A stretch of 50,036 nt of DNA from Nitrospirota bacterium (GCA_027623995.1 JAQBUF010000020.1:1-50036), one strand, 5' to 3'. Counted from the stretch's first letter, positions 25,653-34,582 are shown. Program-made: numbers and translations. The notes: a model not told the origin generated them from the letters alone.

Positions 25653-26693
25653 ATGTTTATCGATCAAGCAAAAATTTATATCAAAGCCGGGAGCGGCGGG
25701 AGTGGCATTTCCAGTTTCCGGCGTGAGAAGTATGTACCGCATGGTGGGCCCGATGGTGGCGACGGGGGAAAAGGTGGAGATGTGATATTTCAAGCATCTC
25801 ACCGTGCGACCACGTTGCTCGATTTAAAATATCTTCGCCACTACGAAGCCAAGCCTGGTCGTCATGGGGAAGGTACGAATAAGCATGGTCGCAACGGAGC
25901 AGACGTAACCGTGACCGTCCCGGTTGGAACCATTATTAAAAATCACCAAACCAGCGACGTCTTGGCAGACCTTATTGAGGATGGCCAAATGGTAATTATT
26001 GCCCGTGGGGGAAAAGGTGGTCGAGGCAATTCCCAATTTAGCTCATCAACCAACCGGGCGCCCACGAATTTCGAGCCTGGAATGCCAGGCGAACAATTCA
26101 CATTGGATCTAGAATTAAAACTGCTCGCCGATGTCGGCTTGGTCGGCTATCCCAATGCAGGCAAATCCACGATGATTTCGACGCTCTCCGCAGCGCGCCC
26201 AGAAATTGCCGACTATCCATTTACCACCTTAGTCCCCAACCTTGGCGTGGTACCCTTTGGAGAATATCGCAGCTTTGTCATGGCCGACATCCCTGGGCTC
26301 ATCGAAGGCGCCCATTCAGGGAAAGGATTAGGCATTCAATTTTTAAAACATATTCAGCGCACGGCGTTTTTGTTATATCTCATCGACATTTCAGAATGGG
26401 CACAGGAAGATCCTTTAGAAGCATTTGCCATTCTTCAACGCGAGCTATCGACGTTCGACAACCATTTAGCAGATCGACCGTTTGTCATCATCGGCACAAA
26501 ACTCGACGTCAAGGGCGATGGCGAAAAACTTTTAAAACTTCAGCAATACAGCAATGAGCACGGGTTAACATTTTTCGCGGTCTCTTCAGCCACACGAGAA
26601 GGCCTCGACGCACTCGTGACCTATATTGGTTCACGCTTGGATGAAGTGAAGGAATCATGCGACATCAGCTCATCACCGGCGCCAAACGCGTAG
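25653..26693 (+). CDS. obg: GTPase Obg/CgtA
   Basis: Ribosome-assembly GTPase, 346 residues. The N-terminal Gly-rich Obg domain (residues 1-158, GSGGSGISSFRREKYVP) precedes a G domain with G1 GYPNAGKS, G2/switch TTLVPNLGVV, G3 DIPGLIEGA and G4 GTKLD. No C-terminal OCT domain, as in many Obg. ATG with AAGGACTCC before it. Its last 37 bases overlap proB in another frame. Confidence 0.97.
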   Translation: MFIDQAKIYIKAGSGGSGISSFRREKYVPHGGPDGGDGGKGGDVIFQASHRATTLLDLKYLRHYEAKPGRHGEGTNKHGRNGADVTVTVPVGTIIKNHQTSDVLADLIEDGQMVIIARGGKGGRGNSQFSSSTNRAPTNFEPGMPGEQFTLDLELKLLADVGLVGYPNAGKSTMISTLSAARPEIADYPFTTLVPNLGVVPFGEYRSFVMADIPGLIEGAHSGKGLGIQFLKHIQRTAFLLYLIDISEWAQEDPLEAFAILQRELSTFDNHLADRPFVIIGTKLDVKGDGEKLLKLQQYSNEHGLTFFAVSSATREGLDALVTYIGSRLDEVKESCDISSSPAPNA

Positions 26694-27778
26694 TCCTCAA
26701 GATTGGTAGCAGCTTGGTTGCCTCTCGCGACCTAGGGTTGCGGCATGATCTCATTGCACGACTCTCTCGCGACATTGCCGAATTGAAAACCCAACAACGC
26801 GAAATCGTCCTCGTATCATCAGGAGCCATTGTCGCCGGAATCGAAAAGTTAGGATTGAAAACCTATCCGCAAACCATTCCGTTAAAACAGGCAGCGGCAG
26901 CAGCGGGACAGAGCCACCTGATCCATGCGTACGAAAAATGTTTTCAGGAAACCGGCCAAAAAGTAGCGCAGATATTATTGACGCATCAAGACCTGACAGA
27001 CCGCAAACGATTTCTCAATGCGCGGCATACGTTGACCACCCTGATTGAGTTAGATGTCATTCCCATCATCAATGAGAACGATACGGTCTCCGTCGAGGAA
27101 ATTCGCTTTGGCGACAACGACACCCTCGCCGGTCAAGTCGCCCACTTGGTGGACGCCGACCTGTTCGTGATTTTATCCGACGTGAACGGCCTCTACACCG
27201 AAGACCCGCGTCAAAACCCTCAAGCCAAACTCATTCCAGTGGTTGAAGAAATTACCCCAGACATCGAACAGAGAGCCGGCACCTCACGTAGCGAGGAGAG
27301 CCGAGGCGGCATGGTCACGAAAATACAAGCCGCCAAAGACGTTGGGCAATTCGGAGTACCCACCCTTATTATGAATGGTGAGACGCCTGATCTCTTGACG
27401 CAGATATTTGCAGGAGAAGGGCAAGGCACCTTATTTCTTCCACAAGATCGGAGGCTGCCCAGTCGAAAGCATTGGATCGCCTTTACCCTAAGACCCAAAG
27501 GACAACTGGTTCTCGATGATGGTGCCGTCGAAGCGTTACGACACCGTGGAAAAAGTTTATTACCCTCTGGCATCCTGAACATCAGAGGAGAATTTTCCTC
27601 GGGTGATCCCGTGTCTTGCGTCGATGCGAATGGAAAAGAATTTGCCAAAGGGCTGGTCAACCTTTCATCGCAATCACTGGAAAAAATCAAAGGACGGAAG
27701 ACCAAAGAAGTTCAGGAAATCTTAGGCGGCAAGGAATACGAAGAAATCATTCATCGAGATAATCTCGTGATTCTTTGA
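26657..27778 (+). CDS. proB: Glutamate 5-kinase
   Basis: First enzyme of proline biosynthesis. The amino-acid kinase domain (residues 1-260; VVLKIGSSLVA, SSGAIVAG, NENDTVS, DVNGLYTEDP) is followed by a C-terminal PUA domain (about 280-373). 373 residues, full length. The ATG at 26657 has AAGGA 3-4 bases upstream and lies inside obg, a 37-base overlap that implies coupled translation. Confidence 0.97.
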   Translation: MRHQLITGAKRVVLKIGSSLVASRDLGLRHDLIARLSRDIAELKTQQREIVLVSSGAIVAGIEKLGLKTYPQTIPLKQAAAAAGQSHLIHAYEKCFQETGQKVAQILLTHQDLTDRKRFLNARHTLTTLIELDVIPIINENDTVSVEEIRFGDNDTLAGQVAHLVDADLFVILSDVNGLYTEDPRQNPQAKLIPVVEEITPDIEQRAGTSRSEESRGGMVTKIQAAKDVGQFGVPTLIMNGETPDLLTQIFAGEGQGTLFLPQDRRLPSRKHWIAFTLRPKGQLVLDDGAVEALRHRGKSLLPSGILNIRGEFSSGDPVSCVDANGKEFAKGLVNLSSQSLEKIKGRKTKEVQEILGGKEYEEIIHRDNLVIL

Positions 27779-27816
27779 GATCACGACCATAGGCTTTCGA
27801 CCCCTTAGCACCCCCC

Positions 27817-28476
27817 ATGCGTATCGGACTCTTCGGAGGCACATTTAATCCCATTCATCGCGGCCATTTACACATTGCCGAGCAAACGCGTACGCGACTG
27901 GCCTTAGACCACATCATTTTTATTCCCACAGGCGACCCGCCTCACAAACCAGCCGAAACCCTAGCCCCAGCTCACCATCGACTGGAAATGGTCAAACTGG
28001 CGATCAAAGACATCCCCTTCTTTGGAATCTCCAACATCGAAGCCACGTCCTCGCAGACCTGCTACACCATCGATACACTCCAGGCTCTGAGAAGCCAGAT
28101 AGAAGGCGAACTATCCTTTCTGGTGGGGCTGGATGCCTTTCTGGACCTTCCCACCTGGAGGGCCAGCGACCAATTATTAGCCGAGGCCAACTTCATCGTC
28201 ATCTCACGACCGGAGGTGCGATTCACCCAGATCAGGTCGCTGCCCATGCTTCCGTCAATACCAGAGAAAGACCTCACCGCCCTCGATAATGGACAACGAG
28301 ATCGTCTCGAAATCCCAACCTCAGCCAATACCACCCTCACCCTGTTGGCCCTAGCCTCATGTGAGATTTCCGCCTCCACCATTCGTGAGCGCCTAAAAGA
28401 AGGCCTCAGCATGGGCGATTGGTTGCCGACCCCCATTGAATCTTATATAATCCAGCATCACTTATATGGAACGTAA
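27817..28476 (+). CDS. nadD: Nicotinate-nucleotide adenylyltransferase
   Basis: NAD biosynthesis enzyme, 219 residues. Nucleotidyltransferase motif GLFGGTFNPIHRGHL (residues 4-18) and the ISASTIRERL motif near residue 190. Lies between proB and rsfS in the order obg-proB-nadD-rsfS that is widely conserved. Confidence 0.97.
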   Translation: MRIGLFGGTFNPIHRGHLHIAEQTRTRLALDHIIFIPTGDPPHKPAETLAPAHHRLEMVKLAIKDIPFFGISNIEATSSQTCYTIDTLQALRSQIEGELSFLVGLDAFLDLPTWRASDQLLAEANFIVISRPEVRFTQIRSLPMLPSIPEKDLTALDNGQRDRLEIPTSANTTLTLLALASCEISASTIRERLKEGLSMGDWLPTPIESYIIQHHLYGT

Positions 28477-28478
28477 AC

Positions 28479-28916
28479 ATGAAACAGAGTATTGCTGAAA
28501 AAATAAAAGCCAAAGCCCTTGCCATGGGACGGACTGCTCTTGAAAAGAAGGCCACCGACGTCGTCATTCTGGAAGTTGGAAACCTAACCTCAATTGCCGA
28601 CTATTTTGTCGTCTGTTCAGGAAGTTCGGAACGCCAAGTCAAAGCCATTGCCAGCGCCATCCAGGATGAGCTGAAGAAAACGTTTAAGGCTGAGGCCACG
28701 GTTGAAGGCACATCTTCAGGAACTTGGGTTCTCCTCGACTATGACGATATCATCGTCCACGTCTTCCATGAAAACATTCGTACGTTTTATGGCCTGGAAA
28801 ACATGTGGGGAGATGCACCGCAAATTCCGCAAGCCGAATATGATTCGATCCCGTCGCAGCCTTCTCTCGGCACACGCACCCGAGAAAAAGCCGCACTGGT
28901 TCATCAGGCCAGTTAA
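28479..28916 (+). CDS. rsfS: Ribosomal silencing factor RsfS
   Basis: 145 residues. The RsfS/DUF143 core is clear: ATDVVILEVGNLTSIADYFVVCSGSSERQVKAIA and the C-terminal SGTWVLLDYDDIIVHVF motif. It binds L14 and blocks subunit joining in starvation. Only 2 bases separate it from nadD. A polar tail of about 20 residues follows the domain. Confidence 0.97.
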   Translation: MKQSIAEKIKAKALAMGRTALEKKATDVVILEVGNLTSIADYFVVCSGSSERQVKAIASAIQDELKKTFKAEATVEGTSSGTWVLLDYDDIIVHVFHENIRTFYGLENMWGDAPQIPQAEYDSIPSQPSLGTRTREKAALVHQAS

Positions 28917-28985
28917 TTCCTGCTAGTCCACCAACGCTGACGATTCACTGACATTTCTGGGCGAACCCATCAACGGAGCAACCAC

Positions 28986-29975
28986 ATGACAGACTACACC
29001 CAACTCGCAGATAAAGTGTTACAGGATGAAAACATCACCCGCGAAGAAGGCCTGTCTCTGCTCCAAACACCAGATGAAGATTTGTTGGGATTGATCAATG
29101 CCGCGTATCGAATCCGACATCGGCACTTCGGCAACACAGTCACCTTACAAATGCTGTTCAATGCCAAGAGCGGTGCCTGTCTGGAAGACTGTCATTACTG
29201 CTCACAATCATCTATTTCCAAAGCACCAATCGAACGCTATGCCCTCGTCGACCCTGAACAAATGCTCACGGCAGCCAGACGCGCAGCCGAATCCAAGGCC
29301 CAACGCTACTGTGTGGTGATTAGTGGAAGAAGCCCATTAGATCGGGAAATTGAAGTCGTATCCACAGCGGTTCGCCAAATAAAAGAAGAACTGCCCATTC
29401 AAGTGTGCTGCTCCCTCGGCCTACTCACCGAGCCACAAGCCCAACAACTCAAAGCCGCAGGGGTTGATCGAATCAACCACAACCTGAACACCAGCGAGGC
29501 ATACCATGCCTCAATTTGCACCACACATACCTTTCAAGACCGTATCACCACGCTTAACAACGCCAGAGCCGCAGGCCTCGAACTTTGCTCTGGTGGCATC
29601 GTCGGCATGGGAGAACAAGACGAAGACCTTGTGGATCTCGCCTTATCCCTGAAAGACCTCAATCCAGATTCCATCCCCCTCAACATGCTCCACCCCGCAT
29701 CCGGAACACCCCTAGAAAACGAGAATAATTTAACCCCACAACGCTGCCTCAAGATCATGAGCATGTTCCGCTTCTTTCATCCAAAAAGAGAACTCCGCGC
29801 AGCAGGCGGACGCGAATATAACCTTCGCTCCCTTCAACCCCTAGCCCTCTACGTCGCCGATTCCCTCTTCGTCAACGGCTACCTCACCACCCCAGGAGAC
29901 CCAGCCCACGAAGTCCAACAAATGATCCAAGACATGGGATTCGAGGTTCAAGTGAATTCCCCCACTCCAGCATAG
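28986..29975 (+). CDS. bioB: Biotin synthase
   Basis: Radical SAM enzyme inserting sulfur into dethiobiotin, 329 residues. The 4Fe-4S motif is C-x3-C-x2-C at Cys65, Cys69, Cys72 (ACLEDCHYCSQS). The later BioB blocks NHNLNTSEAYH, GGIVGMGE and the Arg/Asn-rich AGGREYNL are present. No other biotin gene lies nearby. It begins 69 bases after rsfS and may be read with it or alone. Confidence 0.97.
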   Translation: MTDYTQLADKVLQDENITREEGLSLLQTPDEDLLGLINAAYRIRHRHFGNTVTLQMLFNAKSGACLEDCHYCSQSSISKAPIERYALVDPEQMLTAARRAAESKAQRYCVVISGRSPLDREIEVVSTAVRQIKEELPIQVCCSLGLLTEPQAQQLKAAGVDRINHNLNTSEAYHASICTTHTFQDRITTLNNARAAGLELCSGGIVGMGEQDEDLVDLALSLKDLNPDSIPLNMLHPASGTPLENENNLTPQRCLKIMSMFRFFHPKRELRAAGGREYNLRSLQPLALYVADSLFVNGYLTTPGDPAHEVQQMIQDMGFEVQVNSPTPA

Positions 29976-30056
29976 ATATCCTATAACGCGCACCATCATT
30001 GAATGATGCTTTACAGCGTATTCCTGGTATATAATAAGTGCTGGAACTAAGACACG

Positions 30057-30248
30057 ATGCGCAAAAAACCCCTCATAGAAACAAACCCATTTTTCAAAAC
30101 CCCGGAGAAATACCGGAAGGCGTTGGTTACCAACATTGCCACCTCCACCGCCATTGAAACCGGCATGCCAGTCGAAGAGATTGCTCGAATGTTATCTGAA
30201 AAGGAAAAGGCTAAACCAGTTAAGAAGTCGAAAGGCTCTGCTCAATAA
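30057..30248 (+). CDS. Small protein with Fic-inhibitor-like motif (putative antitoxin)
   Basis: 63 residues, lysine-rich, with NPFFKTPEKYRKALVTNI and then STAIETG followed by a short acidic helix (PVEEIARMLSEKEK). The STAIE block matches the inhibitory motif (S/T)xxxE(G/N) of Fic antitoxins except that Thr stands for Gly/Asn. The Fic protein at 30884 carries SSTAIEGN, the full motif. The gene is tail-to-tail with the next Fic gene and their ends overlap by 29 bases, an odd layout for a toxin-antitoxin pair. Antitoxin function is inference. Confidence 0.65.
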   Translation: MRKKPLIETNPFFKTPEKYRKALVTNIATSTAIETGMPVEEIARMLSEKEKAKPVKKSKGSAQ

Positions 30249-30864
30249 TTTCCTCAAAAAGATTCTCCATGGGTGCATATTGTTTATCTAGCCCGGAGCG
30301 AATCGCCGCAAAGTATGCCATTTTCTTCTCTCCCGCCAGCACACCAAAATCTAACAAGGGCAACCCGGCTTGAAGGGCCATGAGAGTAGAAAGCAAACGG
30401 GCAAGCCGTCCATTCCCATCTCGAAACGGATGAATCAGCACCAACTCGACGTGCGTTTCCGCCAATGCTTCTAAGATTTCTTGGCGGGTTGGAAAACGGC
30501 ACGGTGTCCAGCGCCCCAACACGTCCCGTTCAAATTGCGTCATCAAAGATGAGATATGCGCTGCTGCCGCGAATAGAAAATCGTCCTTGCTCACATTCAC
30601 CTGCCGATAGCGCCCTGCCCAATCGTAGATATCTCCAAGCCAGATTCGGTGACAGTCGCAGAGGTCCTCGGTGGTAAATCTATGAGACTCGTCGTACTTT
30701 CGGACCAGAATGTCTAACGCCTTTTCCAGGGATCGAGATTCGGCGTTATCCATCATCGATTTTGACGTAATGCCCAGCCAATTTTTCAGCACCTGCTTCT
30801 TTGAGCCAGGCTCAAACTGAGCCTCGGGCAGATCCGAAGCATCATAGCGATCATCTGATGTCAC
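30220..30864 (-). CDS. Fic/DOC family protein (AMPylator-type)
   Basis: 214 residues with the complete Fic motif HPFRDGNGR at 145-153. The N-terminal helix bundle includes the LGDIYDWAGRYR block typical of the stand-alone Fic group (as in VbhT/Fic-1). No internal (S/T)xxxE(G/N) inhibition helix is evident, so regulation in trans by a small antitoxin would be expected. The start is a GTG at 30864 backed by GAGGAG 6 bases upstream. Such proteins transfer AMP to target Tyr/Thr; the target here is unknown. Confidence 0.93.
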   Translation of the reverse strand: MTSDDRYDASDLPEAQFEPGSKKQVLKNWLGITSKSMMDNAESRSLEKALDILVRKYDESHRFTTEDLCDCHRIWLGDIYDWAGRYRQVNVSKDDFLFAAAAHISSLMTQFERDVLGRWTPCRFPTRQEILEALAETHVELVLIHPFRDGNGRLARLLSTLMALQAGLPLLDFGVLAGEKKMAYFAAIRSGLDKQYAPMENLFEEIIEQSLSTS

Positions 30865-30883
30865 TACATACTCCTCTTTCCTA

Positions 30884-31888
30884 TCACGACAAAATATATC
30901 GCCCGGACTTCCTCGTTCCCACTCGTTGGACCAAACCTGCCTCCAGGAGTGGATTCAACAAATCCATCGCACCCTGTTTAGAAACGCCAATACCTTCACG
31001 GATTTCTTGAGGCGTAAGGCTCTGTCGGTCGCGTAGAAGGCGGAGAAGTTGCTCTTGCTTAGGCCGCAACACGATTTTTTTCTTTCCTGCGCCAGCAGAG
31101 AGATGCTGAATCCGATCCCACACTTGTTCCAACGAAACGTGAATAGCTTCTGCAGCGTATTCCAACCAATGTGTTAAATCACAGCCATCCTTTCGGACCG
31201 ATGCAAGAGCTGTGTAATACCGGCTACGGTCTTTCCAATAAAAATCATCTACGGAAAAGATATGGTGGGTATCAAAACCGCGGCGATACAATTCCCAGAG
31301 TGCCAGTGCTCGACCAGTGCGACCGTTGCCATCTGCAAAGGGATGGATATCCTCAAACTGATAATGAATGATCGCCGACGAGATCACAGGAGACCACGGT
31401 GAGGAATTTGCATTCCACCAATCCAACAGCTCAGCCATTAAACCAGAGACCATCTCAGGCGGAGGTGGAACATACTGACCGACCTGCACGTGAATATCTC
31501 GATACCGACCAGCTTTTCCTTGGTCCATCACATCTGACGCCAAGAGGGAATGAAGTGAAAAAATTTCTTTATGGGTGATGGGCTTATCTGATGGAAGCTT
31601 TTCAATGAAGCGCAGACCAGCGAAATAGTTGAGCACCTCACGCGTTGCACGTTGAGGTTCAGTCGGAAGGGCCTGCCCCTCTTCTAACAGGCGGACTTGT
31701 TCAAGCGTGAGAGGATTCCCCTCGATGGCCGTAGAGCTGTGAGTGTTTCGAACTCGAGCATCCTTTTGGAGGGTCGGAATCCAGGGAACCTGAATTGTCG
31801 CCGAGAGAATCTTCTCTCGAAATGCGGAGATTTCCTCAATAAGGCTCAGCAATTGAGGGGTTATCGTGAATTTAGGCTGAAATGCCAT
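30884..31888 (-). CDS. Fic family protein with N-terminal autoinhibitory helix and C-terminal winged helix
   Basis: 334 residues from the ATG at 31888 (MAFQPKFTITP); an in-frame TTG at 31915 adds nine residues. Order: Fic_N domain with the inhibitory motif SSTAIEGN near residues 51-58, the Fic core with HPFADGNGRTGR, then a C-terminal winged-helix-like region (LTPQEIREGIGVSKQGAMDLL). This is the class II Fic layout, in which the internal Glu blocks ATP binding. It ends 20 bases before the next Fic gene on the same strand, so the two may be one unit. Confidence 0.93.
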   Translation of the reverse strand: MAFQPKFTITPQLLSLIEEISAFREKILSATIQVPWIPTLQKDARVRNTHSSTAIEGNPLTLEQVRLLEEGQALPTEPQRATREVLNYFAGLRFIEKLPSDKPITHKEIFSLHSLLASDVMDQGKAGRYRDIHVQVGQYVPPPPEMVSGLMAELLDWWNANSSPWSPVISSAIIHYQFEDIHPFADGNGRTGRALALWELYRRGFDTHHIFSVDDFYWKDRSRYYTALASVRKDGCDLTHWLEYAAEAIHVSLEQVWDRIQHLSAGAGKKKIVLRPKQEQLLRLLRDRQSLTPQEIREGIGVSKQGAMDLLNPLLEAGLVQRVGTRKSGRYILS

Positions 31889-31988
31889 GTACCTATCGTA
31901 ATAGCGCTCTAGCAATAGGTCAAGTGTAAGTCAAGTTATGAGCCAAGCAGGGATTGAGGGGAAATCTATTAATGGAAAATGGGGAGTT

Positions 31989-32201
31989 TTAGTCCCCTGC
32001 GACAAGTTCGGCTTCTAGAGGATGGTCTTTTCGAAAACGGCTCACGCCCTGTACGCTAAACCCTAGCAGCCGCCCCTGCTCATCGACACGTTCCATGACT
32101 GCATCGTGGGCAGTCGAACGCATGAAACCTGGGGCATCCTTGAACTGAACTTCCAAAAAATCCCCTTCAGGATCAAACCAAACTTTTACTTTTTCGGCCA
32201 C
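31989..32201 (-). CDS. DUF2283 family protein (first copy)
   Basis: 70 residues with the DUF2283 pattern: VWFDPEGDFLEVQF, then DAVMERVDEQGRLLGFSV. GTG start at 32201 behind AAGAGA. It lies 27 bases after an XRE-type regulator gene on the same strand. DUF2283 proteins are often paired with DUF4258 partners in toxin-antitoxin-like loci; this copy has an XRE partner instead. Confidence 0.87.
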   Translation of the reverse strand: MAEKVKVWFDPEGDFLEVQFKDAPGFMRSTAHDAVMERVDEQGRLLGFSVQGVSRFRKDHPLEAELVAGD

Positions 32202-32227
32202 ATCATTTCTCTTGCGTTAAAAGGTTT

Positions 32228-32569
32228 TTACGCGGCAGCATGGCGGCCTTTGCTATCTCCGCCTTTTATCGTGCGGGCGAGGTCAGCTGGCTTGGCACCC
32301 AACAGGAGTAAAGAACTGACTAACAAGTCCATCGAAACAGAGGGATCGCCAGACTCCATCTTAGCCACACGAGATTGACTGGAACGAAGGCGCTTGGCTA
32401 ACTCGACCTGCGACAGCCCTCGGCGTTGGCGGCGATCGCGCAGACTGCGGCTTAAGGCCAACTTCAACTCGATAAGTGCCGCATCGGCATCTGACAAACC
32501 CAAGAACTCCTGGGCTGACCCAAGGGCCCACCCAGCGGATTCGAGTTTTTCTCGTTTACTTCTTTTCAA
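32228..32569 (-). CDS. XRE-family HTH regulator (HigA-like antitoxin)
   Basis: 113 residues. HTH_XRE spans about residues 45-100 (RDRRQRRGLSQVELAKRLRSSQSRVAKME). Basic tail GGDSKGRHAAA. The start is a TTG with no clear ribosome binding site, so the exact N terminus is uncertain. Resembles antitoxins of the HigA type, but no HigB-like toxin gene precedes or follows it. It is followed by a DUF2283 gene. Confidence 0.87.
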   Translation of the reverse strand: MKRSKREKLESAGWALGSAQEFLGLSDADAALIELKLALSRSLRDRRQRRGLSQVELAKRLRSSQSRVAKMESGDPSVSMDLLVSSLLLLGAKPADLARTIKGGDSKGRHAAA

Positions 32570-32635
32570 TTAGATAAACCCATCTTGGCTATGTACCAGC
32601 GAGCTGAGAGGAATCATACTCAATAAGTCTGTGGC

Positions 32636-32836
32636 CTAGCCTGTCGTTTGAAATTCGACTTTATCTGCTTCAGTGACACGTTTGGATGCATCCAGAATTT
32701 CAATAGATACCAGATTGCCACCTTCATCATAATCCAGGATGACTCCGGGCTTGTCCTCGTCGCTTTCAGAAACCGAAGCCCCGTCTTTAAGGATCACGCT
32801 AAGGACATCCGACTTCTGATCATAAGAAACTTTCAT
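32636..32836 (-). CDS. DUF2283 family protein (second copy)
   Basis: 66 residues (MKVSYDQKSDVLSVILKDG, VILDYDEGGNLVSIEIL). The ATG at 32836 has GGAGGG 7 bases upstream, which decides the start over the in-frame codon at 32851. Its start overlaps the stop of the DUF4258 gene by 4 bases (ATGA). The two form a compact pair with toxin-antitoxin-like organisation. Confidence 0.92.
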   Translation of the reverse strand: MKVSYDQKSDVLSVILKDGASVSESDEDKPGVILDYDEGGNLVSIEILDASKRVTEADKVEFQTTG

Positions 32837-33117
32837 AACTCTTCCCTCCAATATTTCAAAATCTTGCTTGTCCGATATGCAGTAACAACTTCTGCAGGCT
32901 GACGATCTATGTCCACAAAGACTCGAACAAGGAATTGTCTAGGAGGATGACCCAATTGAAGACGAGATTGCAAGACATGTCGCCCTGGTCGAACCTCAAA
33001 CCATTGTTCTGGTTCATTCAGGACCGCACCGACAATCGCCTCACTCAGCCCCCTCCTGGCCATTTCAAATAAGGCATGGTCATTAAAAACAAATTCGGAG
33101 ATCGGATCAGGTGCCAT
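32833..33117 (-). CDS. DUF4258 family protein (putative toxin-like partner of DUF2283)
   Basis: 94 residues, DUF4258 pattern: N-terminal NDHALFEMARRGLSEAIVGAVL with the conserved His, then RFLVRVFVDIDRQPAEVVTAYRTSK. GAGGAG lies 10 bases before the ATG. DUF4258 is related to small RelE-like or HTH-free toxin folds, and its coupling with DUF2283 is a known but poorly characterised gene pair; which member is toxic is not established here. Confidence 0.9.
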   Translation of the reverse strand: MAPDPISEFVFNDHALFEMARRGLSEAIVGAVLNEPEQWFEVRPGRHVLQSRLQLGHPPRQFLVRVFVDIDRQPAEVVTAYRTSKILKYWREEL

Positions 33118-33466
33118 GGTTATTCAACTCCTCTGCAAGAATACCATCTTTCAGAGTTTATTTTCGCAACTTGTCCAAAGGGACCCAATCGCCGGGGGTG
33201 CGTTCGTATGTCCAGAAGGTCCAGCCGTTGCAGCTTGGGCGGTTGCCCGAAGCTGACGGACTTTTTCAATGCTTCCCTTCGCTCAAACAGCCCTCGCCGA
33301 AAAGTCGATTCGAGGCGGCGGCCCAGCCGCGCCCAAGGCAAGTGAAAAATTGGATAACTGACTCATTGATGATCGAAGCAAAACACGGCAGAAGCGAGGT
33401 TTGAAGTATGAGTCAACAAAAGACCCGCCCCCGCAACGTGCAGATGAATTTGGTGTGATAGAGCGT
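33118..33466. other. Gene-free stretch of 349 bases holding repeat copy 2
   Basis: No protein-like frame is supported. The short open frames here sit in repeat sequence. The stretch holds the second copy of the dispersed repeat (33271-33350, reverse orientation) and its weak continuation toward 33150, next to the truncated helicase. Confidence 0.7.
33271..33350 (-). repeat. Dispersed intergenic repeat, copy 2
   Basis: On the minus strand this reads GCCTTGGGCGCGGC, later CGAATCGACTT and CTGTTTGAGCG, matching copy 1 at 8251-8330. The copies are about three-quarters identical. Confidence 0.8.
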
Positions 33467-34327
33467 TCATTTTTCAAGGGAAACGTGAATCTCATATTTT
33501 TTTTGTAAATGCCGTACATGTGTTTCCAACGAAGGCTCGCTCGCCCAGGTGCGCCAAAGTTCAGGATAGGAAATACTTCGAAAGTGAATTTTTGATTGGG
33601 AAATACCTGATTGAAAACCCGCAATCTCTCCACGATGCGTTTGGCAGATTTCAACTTCTTGCCCATTATCTGGCTCCCAAAAGAGATGATGATCATCAAT
33701 CAACGTGGATAGCCCAAAAAGCTCCAAGAGTGAGTTCTGGAGAGGCGTCGCGGTCAATAACAGCTTGCGGGAGTCTTCAGTGGCCCACCGTAAGCCTTGG
33801 CCAACTTTGTTGCTGGGTCTATAGGCATTGCGGAGCTTGTGCGCTTCATCAATCACGACGAGGTCCCACTGGATTGCCTTTAACTCTTCGCGCAACGCAT
33901 TCCCATAGTTGAATGAGAGGATGATGACGGCTTTCTCGGCGAGTGGGGCCCGCCCACTGCGTTGGGCCTCGCGAAAGGCCTTTGCATCCAAAACAAGGCT
34001 AGGCAAGTTGAATTTCTCCTCTAGCTCTAGCGCCCACTGCTTTCGAATGGACGCAGGGCAAAGAACCAGAAGTCGCCGCTTGCGTTCCGCCCAGAACTGG
34101 CAGAGCACGATGCCCGCCTCGATCGTCTTTCCTAGACCAACCTCATCGGCCAAGATCACGCCCTTTGAAAGCGGTGATTGTAGAGCAAACAGAGCCGCCT
34201 CGATCTGGTGGGGATTCAGATCCACAGCTGCGTCGAAGAGTGACATGGATAACCGGTCCATGCCGTTTACAGACCGGCGGGTCAAGTCATGCGCAAAGTA
34301 TTTGGCGTGATAGTCTGTTAATTTCAA
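33467..34327 (-). pseudogene. Truncated SNF2-family helicase (N-terminal part only)
   Basis: 286-residue frame. Residues 1-215 are a normal SNF2/DEAD-box start: DEVGLGKT (61-68), DEAH at 160-163, and TATPLQNS near 192-199. After ILADD-like LSTLIDDHHLFW (about 215) similarity stops and the frame continues with non-family sequence to residue 286. The second RecA lobe and the C-terminal domain are missing, and no downstream frame supplies them before the repeat at 33350. It would not be a working translocase. Full-length relatives occur in defence and restriction contexts. Confidence 0.8.
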
Positions 34328-34491
34328 CTGTGGGGAGACCTATGAGGGTTAAAATGAACGAGAAATATGACCCTATTAAAGCTTCATCCATGGCTCAGCC
34401 ATGCTACCTAAGCGCTGGGGAAAATTAAAGAGGGAAAAGAAAGAGTGGAGCCCCGATTAAAAATGTCGGGAATGACCGATTCCTCAATCAT

Positions 34492-34561
34492 TCATACCTC
34501 AACCCCTCGGCGATGACGCCTTTGGTGACCCAGCGGGCTGGAAGGTAGGCGGCGGCTACTT
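34492..34561 (-). pseudogene. Relic of the 3' end of a second FtsX/MacB-type permease
   Basis: On the minus strand this encodes AAYLPARWVTKGVIAEG then LRYE and a stop, residue-for-residue identical to the last codons of the permease at 35329-37902, but with about eight base differences that are all synonymous. It is therefore not a recent direct duplication but the remnant of a diverged paralogue. It sits on the far side of vapBC from the intact permease gene. Confidence 0.8.
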
Positions 34562-34582
34562 TACACCCTTTTTCAAATGCAC

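Noticed and set aside
33120-33341. 73-residue frame on the minus strand
   Set aside because: Lies in dispersed repeat sequence; composition is that of translated repeat.
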